From Burkholderiales bacterium (GTDB lineage: Bacteria > Pseudomonadota > Gammaproteobacteria > Burkholderiales > Burkholderiaceae_C), in the NCBI GenBank assembly GCA_028864885.1, contig JAGWLR010000010.1, forward strand, positions 1-55,645: a stretch of 55,645 nt of DNA, read 5' to 3'. The first letter of the stretch is position 1. Each line of letters begins with the position of its first letter. Under the pieces are notes generated by a model. That model was not told the DNA's origin, searched no databases, and saw only the letters and a list, made by a program, of their open reading frames with translations. Shown in pieces: positions 10,968 through 20,761 of this stretch. Both the position numbers and the translations under genes were made by a program.

Positions 10968-11873
10968 TCACCAGCCGCAGGCAGAATCCTCGTCGGGTTG
11001 CCCCAAACCATAGACCTTCTGCAACGTTGCCCAAGCCTCATCGGCCGTTTCAACGAAACGGAACAGATGCACATCCTGCGGGCTGATCATGCCCGTTTCG
11101 ACCAGGTGATCGAAGTTGATGAGCTTGGTCCAGAAGTCCTTACCGAACAGCAGCACCGGGCGCTGGCGGCATTTCCCGGTTTGCATGAGGGTCAGGGCCT
11201 CAAACAATTCGTCCAGCGTGCCAAAGCCCCCAGGGAAGCACACCAGCGCCACCGAGCGCATGAGGAAGTGCATCTTGCGCAGCGCAAAGTAATGGAACTG
11301 GAAGCACAGCTTCGGGGTGATGTAGGGGTTGGGCTCTTGCTCGTGAGGCAGCACGATGTTGAGCCCCAGGCTTTTGCCACCGACCTCGAAAGCGCCTCGA
11401 TTGCCCGCTTCCATGATGCCCGGGCCGCCGCCCGTCACCACGTAGATCGGCGTCTGCAGCTGGGCCGAATGGTTGGTCACCATGCTGGCAAACGCGCGCG
11501 CCTCTTCGTAATAGCGGGCCATGTCCACCCCGCGTTGGGCCAAACGGATGGCGTGATCGCGCGCCGTGCCGGGCGGCAGGGATTCGGCCTCCAGCAGCTT
11601 GGCTTTGGCCATGTCCTCCGGCAGGATGCGGGCGCTGCCGAACATCACGATGGTGGACTCGATGCCCTCTTCGCGCTGGATCAGCTCGGGCTTGAGCAAC
11701 TCCAACTGCATCCGCACCGAACGCAACTCAGGATGCAGCAGAAACTCGGGGTCGGCAAAAGCCAGGTCATAACTGCTGTCAGGCCCGGCATACAGAGAAG
11801 GTTTGACCGCGTTGCGTGCGTCTTGAACCGCGGTAGGAAAGTTGCGTTCGAGCAGCTCTTTCGGATTGTTCAT
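10968..11873 (-). CDS. LOG-family (TIGR00730-type) Rossmann-fold protein
   Basis: A 301-residue protein with the PGGFGTLDE motif of lysine-decarboxylase-like LOG proteins. Many of these are nucleoside 5'-monophosphate phosphoribohydrolases, releasing a base from AMP or cytokinin ribotides. The core lies at about 75-270, with VTGGGPGIMEAGNRGA for phosphate binding. It has an N-terminal extension of some 70 residues compared with the short forms, as in the longer bacterial subgroup. It overlaps no gene and precedes the arginase gene by about 20 bases. Confidence 0.85.
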   Translation of the reverse strand: MNNPKELLERNFPTAVQDARNAVKPSLYAGPDSSYDLAFADPEFLLHPELRSVRMQLELLKPELIQREEGIESTIVMFGSARILPEDMAKAKLLEAESLPPGTARDHAIRLAQRGVDMARYYEEARAFASMVTNHSAQLQTPIYVVTGGGPGIMEAGNRGAFEVGGKSLGLNIVLPHEQEPNPYITPKLCFQFHYFALRKMHFLMRSVALVCFPGGFGTLDELFEALTLMQTGKCRQRPVLLFGKDFWTKLINFDHLVETGMISPQDVHLFRFVETADEAWATLQKVYGLGQPDEDSACGW

Positions 11874-11965
11874 ATGACAAGGGTCCTGCAGCGAGTGACG
11901 CCAGACAGGCGTCTTGCCATCAGTATGCAGCGGGCATTTGGCCCACCACGGCCCGAATTAGCGGG

Positions 11966-12757
11966 TCAAGCACCCGGAGTTGTGAATTCACCGCACACCA
12001 GGCAGGCGGGATCGCGCCGCGCCTGCAAGGACGTCCAGGTCCAGGTGCGCCCATCGAGCATCAGCAAGCGGCCTGCCAGACTCGTATGCGCGACTCCGCC
12101 TCCTGGCGCCGAAGGCAGATCGGCCAGCAGCTTGATGGCCTCTCCGGCTTGCATGACGCCCATCATGCCCACCACCGGGGCAAAGACACCCAGCATCGCG
12201 CATCGGGTTTCCTCAGGTGGGGCATCCGGCGGAAACAGACACGCATAACAAGGCGAATGCGGCTGGCGCGGGTCAAAGACACTGATCTGCCCGTCAAATC
12301 GAACCGCAGAGGCCGATACCAGAGGTTTGGCAAATCGCCGCGACATGCGGTTGATCAACTGCCGAATGGCAAAGCGATCGGTGCAATCCAGAACGACATC
12401 GGCTTGCGGCACCCACTCGGCCAGCAGGGCTTCGTCAGCTGTCTGAGCCAGCGCATGAACACGAACATCGGGGTTGAGTTGCCCAATGGCCAGACGGGCG
12501 GACAAGACCTTGTGCTGACCGACCCGCTCCGTGGTGTGGATGATTTGCCGCTGCAGGTTGCTGACGTCGACCACATCGGGATCGACGACCGTGATCCGGC
12601 CCACCCCCGCGCTGGCGAGGTACATCAGGGCAGGCGCGCCCAGACCACCGGCCCCGATGACCAGGGCATGCGAAGCCAGGAGGCGATCCTGGGCTTCTTC
12701 CGACCATTCGTCGAGCAGAAGATGGCGGCTGTAGCGCAGCCGCTGATCGTCGTCCAA
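11966..12757 (-). CDS. moeB: MoeB/ThiF-type adenylyltransferase
   Basis: A 263-residue E1-like enzyme that adenylates the C-terminal Gly-Gly of a sulfur carrier (MoaD or ThiS) for molybdopterin or thiamine synthesis. The ATP-binding loop GAGGLGAPAL and the segment DVSNLQRQ are present. Two CxxC pairs, in CYACLF and CLVC, form the structural zinc site. A conserved Cys is seen in ETRCAMLGVFAPVVG. The start codon appears to be TTG (12757), with AGGAG seven bases upstream. MoeB and ThiF cannot be separated by sequence alone, but position after ctpA is the usual Burkholderiales moeB locus. Confidence 0.85.
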   Translation of the reverse strand: MDDDQRLRYSRHLLLDEWSEEAQDRLLASHALVIGAGGLGAPALMYLASAGVGRITVVDPDVVDVSNLQRQIIHTTERVGQHKVLSARLAIGQLNPDVRVHALAQTADEALLAEWVPQADVVLDCTDRFAIRQLINRMSRRFAKPLVSASAVRFDGQISVFDPRQPHSPCYACLFPPDAPPEETRCAMLGVFAPVVGMMGVMQAGEAIKLLADLPSAPGGGVAHTSLAGRLLMLDGRTWTWTSLQARRDPACLVCGEFTTPGA

Positions 12758-12793
12758 GGTCGCGCTCCTGACCCGCTAAGACAAAGCTGTGGG

Positions 12794-14230
12794 TTAATGA
12801 GACTTACTGTCTTCAGCCTTGCGCTCAGTCATGGTTTTGGAGACCACAACGGGCTTGCCTTGAAGCTGGTTCAAAGCCTGCTGCAAGGGGAAGTCGTCGG
12901 CACTGCCGTACTCGGGCAATGGCTTGGGTGGCTCTACCTTCTTGGACTCTTCGAGCTTCTTGATGGCCTCTTCACGCTCTTTTTCACGGGCGTCATCCTT
13001 GACCTCGGCGCCCTGGCCGCTGGTGATGTGCTTGTCCAGATCGGCCTCACGAACACGCAACGCCGAATACAGGTTGCCATCCGGGCTTTCATCCACCATC
13101 ACATCGGGCACGATGCCCTTGGCCTGGATAGAGCGACCACTCGGGGTGTAGTAGCGCGCCGTGGTGATCTTCAAGCCGGTGTCAGCAGTCAGCTGGCGCA
13201 CGGTCTGCACCGAGCCCTTGCCGAAGGTTTGCCCGCCCATGAGGATGGCACGCTTGTGATCCTGCAGCGCGCCCGACACGATCTCGGAGGCCGACGCCGA
13301 CCCTTCGTTGACCAACACCACCAGCGGCACGGTCTTCAAGGCGGCCGGCAAATGGGCCAGGGGATCAGAGCCGTAGCGGCGCGAGTAGTCTTCTGGGCGC
13401 GCCCGGAAGACCGCCTTCGATTCAGGCAGTTGTCCGTTGGTCGAGACGACCACCGAGTCCTTGGGCAGGAAGGCGGAGGAAATGCCAATGGCTCCTTCCA
13501 GCAAACCACCCGGATCATTGCGCAGGTCGAGCACCAGGCCCTTCAACTTGGGATCTTCCTTGTAGAGCTTTTCCACCTTGGCGGCGAAGTCTTCCACCGT
13601 GCGGTCCTGGAACTGGGTGATGCGAACCCAGCCGTAGCCAGGCGCGACCATCTTGGCCCGCACGCTTTGAACGTGGATTTCTTCGCGGGTGATGGTGACC
13701 GGGAAGCTGCGGTTTTCAGACTTGCGGAAGATGGTCAGGGTGACCTTGGTGTTGGGCTCGCCGCGCATGCGCTTGACGGCTTGATCCATGGTCAGGCCTT
13801 TGACGAAAGTTTCGTCAATTTTGGTGATCAGATCGCCGCTCTTGAGGCCAGCACGGAAAGCAGGCGAGCCTTCGATCGGTGAAATCACCTTGACCAGGCC
13901 ATCTTCCATCCCGATTTCGATGCCCACGCCGACGAACTTACCGGTGGTGCCTTCGCGGAATTCCTTGAACGCGGCCTTGTCGAAATACACCGAGTGCGGA
14001 TCGAGGCCGGACACCATGCCGCTGATGGCATCGCTGATGAGCTTCTTCTCATCGACCGGGTCCACGTAGTCGGTCTTGATCATCCCGAACGCGGCCGCCA
14101 GTTGCTGCATCTCTTCCAAAGGCAAGGGTGCAACGGCATTGCGTGCTGTAGCTTGGAATTGCAAGGTGGTCAAGCCACCGGCCAACGCGCCCAGCGCAAC
14201 CCAGCCGGCAATCTTCAATTTGGAAGTCAT
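12794..14230 (-). CDS. ctpA: Carboxy-terminal processing protease, S41 family
   Basis: A 478-residue periplasmic serine protease. An N-terminal membrane anchor or signal segment (about 7-25) is followed by a PDZ domain (about 85-170, with GVGIEIGMEDGLVKVISP) and the S41 catalytic domain. The Ser-Lys dyad is visible as NEGSASASEI and TFGKGSVQ. The C-terminal region is charged and lysine/glutamate rich. The ATG at 14230 gives a normal anchor; the frame is open further upstream but lacks a better start. It precedes moeB by 36 bases on the same strand. Confidence 0.93.
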   Translation of the reverse strand: MTSKLKIAGWVALGALAGGLTTLQFQATARNAVAPLPLEEMQQLAAAFGMIKTDYVDPVDEKKLISDAISGMVSGLDPHSVYFDKAAFKEFREGTTGKFVGVGIEIGMEDGLVKVISPIEGSPAFRAGLKSGDLITKIDETFVKGLTMDQAVKRMRGEPNTKVTLTIFRKSENRSFPVTITREEIHVQSVRAKMVAPGYGWVRITQFQDRTVEDFAAKVEKLYKEDPKLKGLVLDLRNDPGGLLEGAIGISSAFLPKDSVVVSTNGQLPESKAVFRARPEDYSRRYGSDPLAHLPAALKTVPLVVLVNEGSASASEIVSGALQDHKRAILMGGQTFGKGSVQTVRQLTADTGLKITTARYYTPSGRSIQAKGIVPDVMVDESPDGNLYSALRVREADLDKHITSGQGAEVKDDAREKEREEAIKKLEESKKVEPPKPLPEYGSADDFPLQQALNQLQGKPVVVSKTMTERKAEDSKSH

Positions 14231-14468
14231 GGCGTCAATGTGCCCTATCAGGAAACCTTCAGCAGTATAGGCTCTGACCAACCGGTAACCGGCGGAATAA
14301 GAGGCGAGAGACCGGTCTGTTGGATAAATCTGAGATCCCACCGCCGCGATTCAAGTTCCGCCCCCCTAAATTGTGGCGGCTTCGTCACGCTTGCCGTTCG
14401 GCGAACGCGCACGTCCGATGCTAAGGTACGCAAACTCTCCACTTTTCACCGCGAAAGACCGTTTTCCA

Positions 14469-17273
14469 ATGCGCCAACCCGCCGTGTCCGCCTCCCCCGT
14501 TTTTCAAGGGCTGATCACCTGGATGGCATATACCCTCACGGGCTTGGCATCGATGTGGCTGGCCACCACCGGTTCGCATGTGTCGCAGTTGTACTTGGCC
14601 GCTGGCATTGGCTTGGGTCTGACCCTGGGCTGGGGTTTGAGCATGCTATGGGCCGTCGGTGCTGGCTGCGCCAGTGTGGTGCTGATTGCGCAAGGGTGGT
14701 TGCACCCGGAACTCAAGCTGGAGGTGGTGGGATTGGAAGCCTTGCTGTCGGGCCTGGGGGCGGCCCTGCAGGCGTGGCTGGGTATCCGCCTGACTGTCGG
14801 GCGTGCCGGTCAGCCGCTGCACCTGGATCGCCCTGGCGCGATTTTGCGTTTCCTGGTGCTGGCCGGCCCGATCGCCTGTCTGACCAATGCCGTGGTTTCT
14901 GTTCAGACCATGGCGGCGCTTGGCCTGATTCCGGCGCATACCAGCACCGACTACATGGTGCGCTGGTGGGCCGGCGACACCATGGGTGTGGTGCTGACCA
15001 CCCCCCTGGTGTTGACACTGGTCGGGCAACCTGAAAGCCTGTGGCGCGCTCGCCGCTGGGTGGTCGGTGCACCGATGGTCGCGGCCACCTTGTTGCTGGG
15101 AGTCGCCATCCACCAGGTTCAAAACTGGGATCAGGAACGCGAAACGGCCGTGTTTGAACGCGATGTCACGGCCTTGGCAGACGAAGTCAAGTTGAAGCTC
15201 AACGGCTACGTCGACGCAATTGAAGCTCTGCATAGTGTTTACCAGGCTTCGGATGACGTCACCGCCGGCGAATTCGCGACGGCGAGCCGGTACTGGCTTC
15301 AAACTCTCGACGGCCTGCAGGCCCTGGGTTGGGCTGAGCACGTCACCCAGCCTCAGTTGAACCATTTCGAAGCGCAAGCGCGGGCGGAGGGACTCGTGGG
15401 CTACCGTGTGTTCAATCGCGACAGACTGACCGATGAACGCGTACCGGCCGTGGGCAACGAATTCATCGCTTTGCGCTACATCGAACCCAAATTGGGGAAT
15501 GAGCGGGCCTTGGGCCTGAACATCCTGGGTCTGGACCCAACCCGGCAGGCTTATGAGCAGGCCCTGGCGGCCAATCACCCGGTGGCCACGCGGGGCTTCC
15601 TGTTGACTCAGGAGATGGCACGTCAGCTCGGGGTGGTGATCTATCACCCAGTCTATCTGCCTGACCGAGGATCTCACACGAACGGCACCCATGCAGTCAT
15701 GGGCGCGGTGTTTCTGACCCTGCGCATGGACGACATGGTCCACGCCATGTTGCAAGGCCTGCCGCGCTACTTGAGGGCCTGTCTGTTGGAAAGCACGGAT
15801 GGGAACGAGGGCGTCAACCTGTTGGGAGGCCCGCCCAACTGTCATCAAAACGACTGGGGACGCCACGCGCGCCATCGAGATGTGCTGCCATTGACCTTTG
15901 CAGATCGGTCGTGGCAACTGGTCGTGTGGGCACATGATCCCGTTCCGCTGGTGGGCCGAGGCACCTCGTCGTCGTGGTTGTCGATCGGCGGGGTCATCGC
16001 CGCCACAGCCTTGTGTGCGATGCTGCTCGTGATCTCGGGACACACCCAAAAAATCGAACAAACCGTCAAAGAGGCGCGCGAGCAACGCCAGGCGGCAGAA
16101 GCGGCCAGCCAGGCTAAAAGTGAGTTTCTGTCTCGCATGAGCCATGAATTGAGAACACCGCTCAATGCGGTGCTGGGTTTTGCCCAGGTCATGGACATTG
16201 ACGCTCACTCGCCCTTGCCACCGGTTCAGCATCAGCGTCTGAAGCAAATCCAGCAAGCGGGCTGGCACTTGCTGGACATGATCGACGACGTCTTGGACAT
16301 CTCGCGGATCGAAACCGGCACCTTGCGACTGGCTGCCGAGCCGGTGCCGATGGGGTCGGCCATCAGCCAGGCCTGCGCCGAGCTGCAAGCCCAGGCCAGC
16401 AATTTGGGCATCCAGTTGATCTGGCCGCAAGACGTGCCACCCGATTGGGGTGCCCAGGCTGACCCGGCTCGTCTGCGTCAGATCCTGCATACCTTGCTCG
16501 ACAACGGGATCACATACAACCAGCGCCCCGGTTCGGTCACGGTGAGCGTGTCGCGGCAACAAACCGCAGACGGCCAGGCCAAGATGGTCATCACCGTGAA
16601 AGACACCGGGATGGGGATGTCGGAAGAGCAGGTGGCCCAGTTGTTCCAGCCTTTCAACCGGCTGGGACGTGAAAAGCAGGTGCCTGATGGCGCAGGCGTG
16701 GGCTTGGCGATCAGCCGCCATCTGGCCAGCCTGATGGGTGGCGAACTAGAGGCCAGCAGCCGCGAGGGTGAAGGAGCGGCATTCACCTTGTCATTGCCAG
16801 CCGCACGCATCCAGACCGCCGCCCCTGCCGCACCGGCCCCACGCGCCGAATCACCGGTTGCCCCCTCAGACACGCCCCGCCATGTGCTGTATGTCGAGGA
16901 CAACCTGGCTAACAGTGAGGTGGTTCGAGCCGCCTTGGCCAGCCGACCGTGGATTCAATTGAGCGTGGCGCCGACGATCGAGCAAGGGCTTGCGGTTCTG
17001 CACAATCGCCTGCAAGGACCCAGGCCTGGCTTGATCCTGTTGGATGTGCATTTGCCGGATGCCTCGGGATTGGAATTTCTGCGACTGGTCAAAGCCAACC
17101 CCGAAACGTCTGACACCCCCGTCATCATGGTGTCAGCCGATGCCATGCCGGAGCAGATCGAAGCAGCGCTGAAGGCTGGTGCCGCTTGCTACCTGACCAA
17201 GCCGGTTCAATTGACTGAACTGCTCAACCAGGTCGATGCCTTGCTGAAAGACACGCCACAGGCATCGGCCTGA
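14469..17273 (+). CDS. Hybrid sensor histidine kinase, MASE1-CHASE-HisKA-HATPase-REC
   Basis: A 934-residue inner-membrane sensor. Residues about 10-215 form a MASE1-like block of hydrophobic segments. Residues about 225-450 form a periplasmic CHASE domain (segments such as GLQALGWAEHV and GYRVFNRDR). A further membrane segment lies at about 503-522. The dimerisation/phosphoacceptor domain carries His559 (SHELRTPLNA). The ATPase domain has a DTGMGMS motif, and the attached receiver has Asp859 in LLDVHLPD. The signal is unknown; CHASE domains elsewhere bind small ligands. Starts at 14373 and 14418 are possible, but 14469 places the first membrane segment near the N-terminus. No output regulator is adjacent. 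Confidence 0.9.
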   Translation: MRQPAVSASPVFQGLITWMAYTLTGLASMWLATTGSHVSQLYLAAGIGLGLTLGWGLSMLWAVGAGCASVVLIAQGWLHPELKLEVVGLEALLSGLGAALQAWLGIRLTVGRAGQPLHLDRPGAILRFLVLAGPIACLTNAVVSVQTMAALGLIPAHTSTDYMVRWWAGDTMGVVLTTPLVLTLVGQPESLWRARRWVVGAPMVAATLLLGVAIHQVQNWDQERETAVFERDVTALADEVKLKLNGYVDAIEALHSVYQASDDVTAGEFATASRYWLQTLDGLQALGWAEHVTQPQLNHFEAQARAEGLVGYRVFNRDRLTDERVPAVGNEFIALRYIEPKLGNERALGLNILGLDPTRQAYEQALAANHPVATRGFLLTQEMARQLGVVIYHPVYLPDRGSHTNGTHAVMGAVFLTLRMDDMVHAMLQGLPRYLRACLLESTDGNEGVNLLGGPPNCHQNDWGRHARHRDVLPLTFADRSWQLVVWAHDPVPLVGRGTSSSWLSIGGVIAATALCAMLLVISGHTQKIEQTVKEAREQRQAAEAASQAKSEFLSRMSHELRTPLNAVLGFAQVMDIDAHSPLPPVQHQRLKQIQQAGWHLLDMIDDVLDISRIETGTLRLAAEPVPMGSAISQACAELQAQASNLGIQLIWPQDVPPDWGAQADPARLRQILHTLLDNGITYNQRPGSVTVSVSRQQTADGQAKMVITVKDTGMGMSEEQVAQLFQPFNRLGREKQVPDGAGVGLAISRHLASLMGGELEASSREGEGAAFTLSLPAARIQTAAPAAPAPRAESPVAPSDTPRHVLYVEDNLANSEVVRAALASRPWIQLSVAPTIEQGLAVLHNRLQGPRPGLILLDVHLPDASGLEFLRLVKANPETSDTPVIMVSADAMPEQIEAALKAGAACYLTKPVQLTELLNQVDALLKDTPQASA

Positions 17274-17288
17274 CCAGCGCCCAGCGGA

Positions 17289-19148
17289 TCACCGAGGGGC
17301 GTACTCGGGCACCAGTTCGTGCAAGCGCGCGCGCAGCACCGCGGGGGTCGCGGCCGCATCATCGTCGGCCAAAGCCATCAAGTGGTCGATCCAGCCCGCG
17401 GGCAATTCGCCACGCAACTGAGCCAAACGCAACCGGGGATGCGGGGTAGGCAATGTGGTGTCGGCGTCGGCCAGCAACTCTTCGTAGAGTTTTTCACCGG
17501 GGCGCAGGCCACTGAAGACGATGGGGATGTCGGCCTCGGTGTGACCGGCCAGGCGAATCAACTCGCGGGCCAGGTCGGCAATGCGTACCGCTTGCCCCAT
17601 GTCCATCACGAACACCTGCCCGGACTCGGCCAAGGCGGCCGCCTGCAGCACCAATTGCGAGGCCTCGGGGATGGTCATAAAGTAGCGGGTGATCTCCGGA
17701 TGGGTCACGGTGACTGGCCCGCCTTTGGCGATCTGTTCCTTGAACTTCGGGATGACGCTGCCACTGGAGCCCAACACATTGCCAAAACGCACGGCCATGA
17801 ACCGGGTCCCCGGGGCTTTGGCTGCCCAGTGCGACACCACCATTTCGGCGGCGCGCTTGGTGGCCCCCATCACATTGGTCGGGTTGACCGCCTTGTCGGT
17901 CGAGATCAACACGAAGCGCTGGACGCCATGTTCGGCGGCAGCCTGCGCCACCCTGTAGGTGCCCACGGTGTTGTTGCGCAACGCCATCCAAGCGTTCTCG
18001 TCCTCCATCAAGGGCACGTGCTTGTAGGCAGCCGCATGGAACACCAGATCAGGCTGGTACTGCGCAATCACACGGCGCAAGGCCGCCAGGTCTTTGACAT
18101 CGCCGACCAGGCGCACCAGTTGCACATGTGGAAAGCGCTCGCTGAGATCCTGCTCGACCTGATAGAGGGCGAACTCGCTCAATTCGAACAACACCAATCG
18201 GCTCGGGCCGAAGCGGGCAATCTGTCGGCACAACTCAGAACCGATCGAGCCGCCCGCGCCGGTGATCAGAACGGTCTGCCCGCTGATGAGGGTGGACACC
18301 GCACTTTCATCCAGCTTGACGGGTTCGCGCCCCAACACATCTTCGGGCTCGATGTCGCGCACGCGGTCAATGCGTGAACGACCATCGCGCAGTTCGTCTG
18401 AGGTCGGGACCGTGAGCACCGGCAAACCGGTAGCTGCAGCCAGATCCAGCGCACGCTTGCGCTGAGCCCCTGTGGCCGAGGGCATGGCCAGCACCAGATG
18501 GGTAACGTCTTCGAGCACATCGGGATCCGACAAGCGCGCCAGACTACCCAGAACGGTCACACCCGCGATGCGTGCCCCATGCTTTTTGACATCATCATCG
18601 AGCAAGCCGACCACGCTCCAGCCGCGGTGCTGGATGCCCGCAATCAGCAGCTTGGCAGCGGCCCCCGCCCCCAACACCAGCGCGCGCTGCCCGGTGACGT
18701 CGCCGCCCTCGCGTCGCTGTCGGGCGTGATCATGCAGCAGCCGAATCACCATGCGCGCCAGGGTCAGCGTGATCAGGGTGAACACGGGATGCAAGGCCAG
18801 CACTGCACGGGGGATTTCAACCAGTTGTGCCATCAAAACAAGAACGGCACTGGCCAAGCCCGATCCCAGGCAAACCCAGGCCAGGCGCACGATTTCGCTG
18901 AAACTGACATAGCGCCAACTGGCTCGCGGCACGCCCAAGGCCCAGGACACCGCGCTGTAAATGGCAATGACGCTCAGCAGCACGCCCGTGTCATAACTCG
19001 GTCGCTCGTGAAGCCAGCGCTCCACCCCCAGGCGAAACAGATAAGTGGCATGCCAGGCCACGGCAATCAAGCAGGCATCCACCAGCAAGACCACCCACTG
19101 GCGATGCGGGCGCAAGCTGTCGAGGTAACGATTGAAGGCTTTCCACAT
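17289..19148 (-). CDS. Membrane NDP-sugar dehydratase/epimerase, WbpM/CapD/FlaA1 type
   Basis: A 619-residue enzyme of the long SDR class with four N-terminal membrane segments (about 15-130), a linker Rossmann domain with GAGAAAKLL, and a catalytic Rossmann domain starting ITGAGGSIGSELCRQI. The active site reads STDKAVNPTN followed by MGATKR, so the usual catalytic Tyr is Met. In WbpM-like enzymes this marks C4,C6-dehydratases acting on UDP-GlcNAc rather than C4-epimerases. Last gene of the four-gene glycan operon, 21 bases after the ArnT-type gene. A TTG start at 19166 is possible; the ATG at 19148 is preferred. Confidence 0.85.
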   Translation of the reverse strand: MWKAFNRYLDSLRPHRQWVVLLVDACLIAVAWHATYLFRLGVERWLHERPSYDTGVLLSVIAIYSAVSWALGVPRASWRYVSFSEIVRLAWVCLGSGLASAVLVLMAQLVEIPRAVLALHPVFTLITLTLARMVIRLLHDHARQRREGGDVTGQRALVLGAGAAAKLLIAGIQHRGWSVVGLLDDDVKKHGARIAGVTVLGSLARLSDPDVLEDVTHLVLAMPSATGAQRKRALDLAAATGLPVLTVPTSDELRDGRSRIDRVRDIEPEDVLGREPVKLDESAVSTLISGQTVLITGAGGSIGSELCRQIARFGPSRLVLFELSEFALYQVEQDLSERFPHVQLVRLVGDVKDLAALRRVIAQYQPDLVFHAAAYKHVPLMEDENAWMALRNNTVGTYRVAQAAAEHGVQRFVLISTDKAVNPTNVMGATKRAAEMVVSHWAAKAPGTRFMAVRFGNVLGSSGSVIPKFKEQIAKGGPVTVTHPEITRYFMTIPEASQLVLQAAALAESGQVFVMDMGQAVRIADLARELIRLAGHTEADIPIVFSGLRPGEKLYEELLADADTTLPTPHPRLRLAQLRGELPAGWIDHLMALADDDAAATPAVLRARLHELVPEYAPR

Positions 19149-19169
19149 GATTGAGAACTCGGTCAACGA

Positions 19170-20714
19170 TCAGGGACAAACCAGCCCGTGCGAGATCAGT
19201 TGGGCACGGTCGAGTACCCACAAGCTCTTGCGCTTGACCACGACCTGCGGCGCTTGCCAACTCAGCTCGACGTGGTTGCGGGCCGCGTCATCGGGCGCCA
19301 CCACCATCAGCCGCGGGTATCGGCACAGCCAGGCATGCCATTGCCCAGGGCGCAACAGCAATGTCGATGCCAGTTCGGGATTGAATTCACCGGCATCGAA
19401 CAGTTCCTTCTGATCGTTGTCGTGCTTGGGAAGTTCCGGGTTGTCCCAGTCACTCACGATGGGAACCGGCGAGGGTAAACGCAGGTAGAACGGCAAGTCA
19501 TACGCGAACTCATCAAGATACAGCAAGGGCACGCCTTGCTTGAGCAGGGGTTGCACCACCGGCACCATGGGCCGTGTGGAATGTTGGTCGAACCGCACGA
19601 CGGCGCCGATGAGCCCGACACACAGCAGCGCCGACGCCACCAGGGTGACCACCATGGCCCTCCCAGCGCCGGCCCACTTGCCGCGCGAGCGATTCAGGCC
19701 GGCATCAGCCATCAAAAACGCCAAGGCCGGCAGCACCGGCAACACATAGCCCGGCAACTTGGACGCCGGGATCGAGAAGAAGCCCACGATGACAAACAGC
19801 CAGACCCACATCAGCGCGGTCAGGCCTTGCGGGCGAGCGGACGGAGCCTCAGGCTCAGGTCGCGACGCCCAGGACCAGATCCAGACTGGCCACCAGGGCA
19901 GCGTCAGGCCCACGATCACGGGCACGTAGAACCACACCGGGTGCATGTTGTTGAACCCGGTCTGCATGAAGCGCTGGAAGTGCTGGTAGATGAAGAAGTA
20001 ATGGAAAAAACCCGGGTACAAGCGCTGCATGGCGACGAACCACGGCGCCGATACCCCCAGAAAGACCACCAGACCTGGCGCCGACAACAGCCAGAGGATG
20101 CGACGCCAGCGCCCCGTCACCAGCAACCACAACACAAGCACGCCACCAGGAAGCACCAACCCTATCAAGCCCTTGGCCAGCAACCCCAGCCCGGCCAGGG
20201 CGTACGCTCCCCACAGAGCGGCCCGATAGGGCAGGCCGTGCTCGTCCAGCAAGACCGCATGCACCGCCATCAAAATGGTGGCCGTGATGCACCCGGCCAC
20301 GAGCGTGTCGAGGTTCGCATATTGGGCACCGCCATAGAAAAAGGGCTGGGTCAGCAAGACCAGCGAGGCCCAAAGTGCCCGTTGGGGCCCCACCCAGCGA
20401 CGCACAAACAGCCACAGAGCCACGGCCCCCATCCAGGCTCCCAGCAGAGACGCCATGCGTGCAGCCATCATGTTCTGCCCCAAGCCTTGGAGGCTGATCC
20501 CCGTGATCCAGTAGAACAAGGGCGGCTTGTGAAAAAAGGGCAAGCCATTAAGAGTGGGCGTGAGCCAGTCGCCCGAACGGATCATCTCCCAGGCCACGCC
20601 GGCGTATCGGCCTTCATCCGGCACGGCCAAAGGCCGCCAGCCCGCTGTCGCCAACAACCAGACAAACATCAAGAGTGGCCACAGCCAGGTGGAGCGCGAG
20701 CGAGTAGATGACAC
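19170..20714 (-). CDS. ArnT-type lipid-linked sugar transferase (GT83)
   Basis: A 514-residue polytopic inner-membrane glycosyltransferase. The first periplasmic loop contains DEGRYAGVAWEM and KPPLFYW, hallmarks of the ArnT/PMT family that moves a sugar from undecaprenyl phosphate to lipid A or glycans. About ten or more hydrophobic segments are seen to about residue 390, then a soluble C-terminal domain. The start is a GTG at 20714 with GGGG upstream; the longer frame to 20909 lies over the deacetylase gene. Position after a GT2 and a YdjC deacetylase suggests it uses a deacetylated hexosamine donor. Confidence 0.85.
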   Translation of the reverse strand: MSSTRSRSTWLWPLLMFVWLLATAGWRPLAVPDEGRYAGVAWEMIRSGDWLTPTLNGLPFFHKPPLFYWITGISLQGLGQNMMAARMASLLGAWMGAVALWLFVRRWVGPQRALWASLVLLTQPFFYGGAQYANLDTLVAGCITATILMAVHAVLLDEHGLPYRAALWGAYALAGLGLLAKGLIGLVLPGGVLVLWLLVTGRWRRILWLLSAPGLVVFLGVSAPWFVAMQRLYPGFFHYFFIYQHFQRFMQTGFNNMHPVWFYVPVIVGLTLPWWPVWIWSWASRPEPEAPSARPQGLTALMWVWLFVIVGFFSIPASKLPGYVLPVLPALAFLMADAGLNRSRGKWAGAGRAMVVTLVASALLCVGLIGAVVRFDQHSTRPMVPVVQPLLKQGVPLLYLDEFAYDLPFYLRLPSPVPIVSDWDNPELPKHDNDQKELFDAGEFNPELASTLLLRPGQWHAWLCRYPRLMVVAPDDAARNHVELSWQAPQVVVKRKSLWVLDRAQLISHGLVCP

Positions 20715-20761
20715 GTCAAAGACCCCAAAACGATCAAAGGGGCACAGTGTAACGAAGCGGA

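Noticed and set aside
12086-13882. Plus-strand open frame of 598 codons opposite moeB and ctpA
   Set aside because: It crosses two genes with complete catalytic motifs and shows no family resemblance.
14646-16721. Long minus-strand open frame (691 codons) opposite the hybrid kinase
   Set aside because: It lies wholly opposite a gene with clear kinase motifs. Its translation is rich in His and Gln and has no domain; this is a usual artefact of high-GC codon bias.
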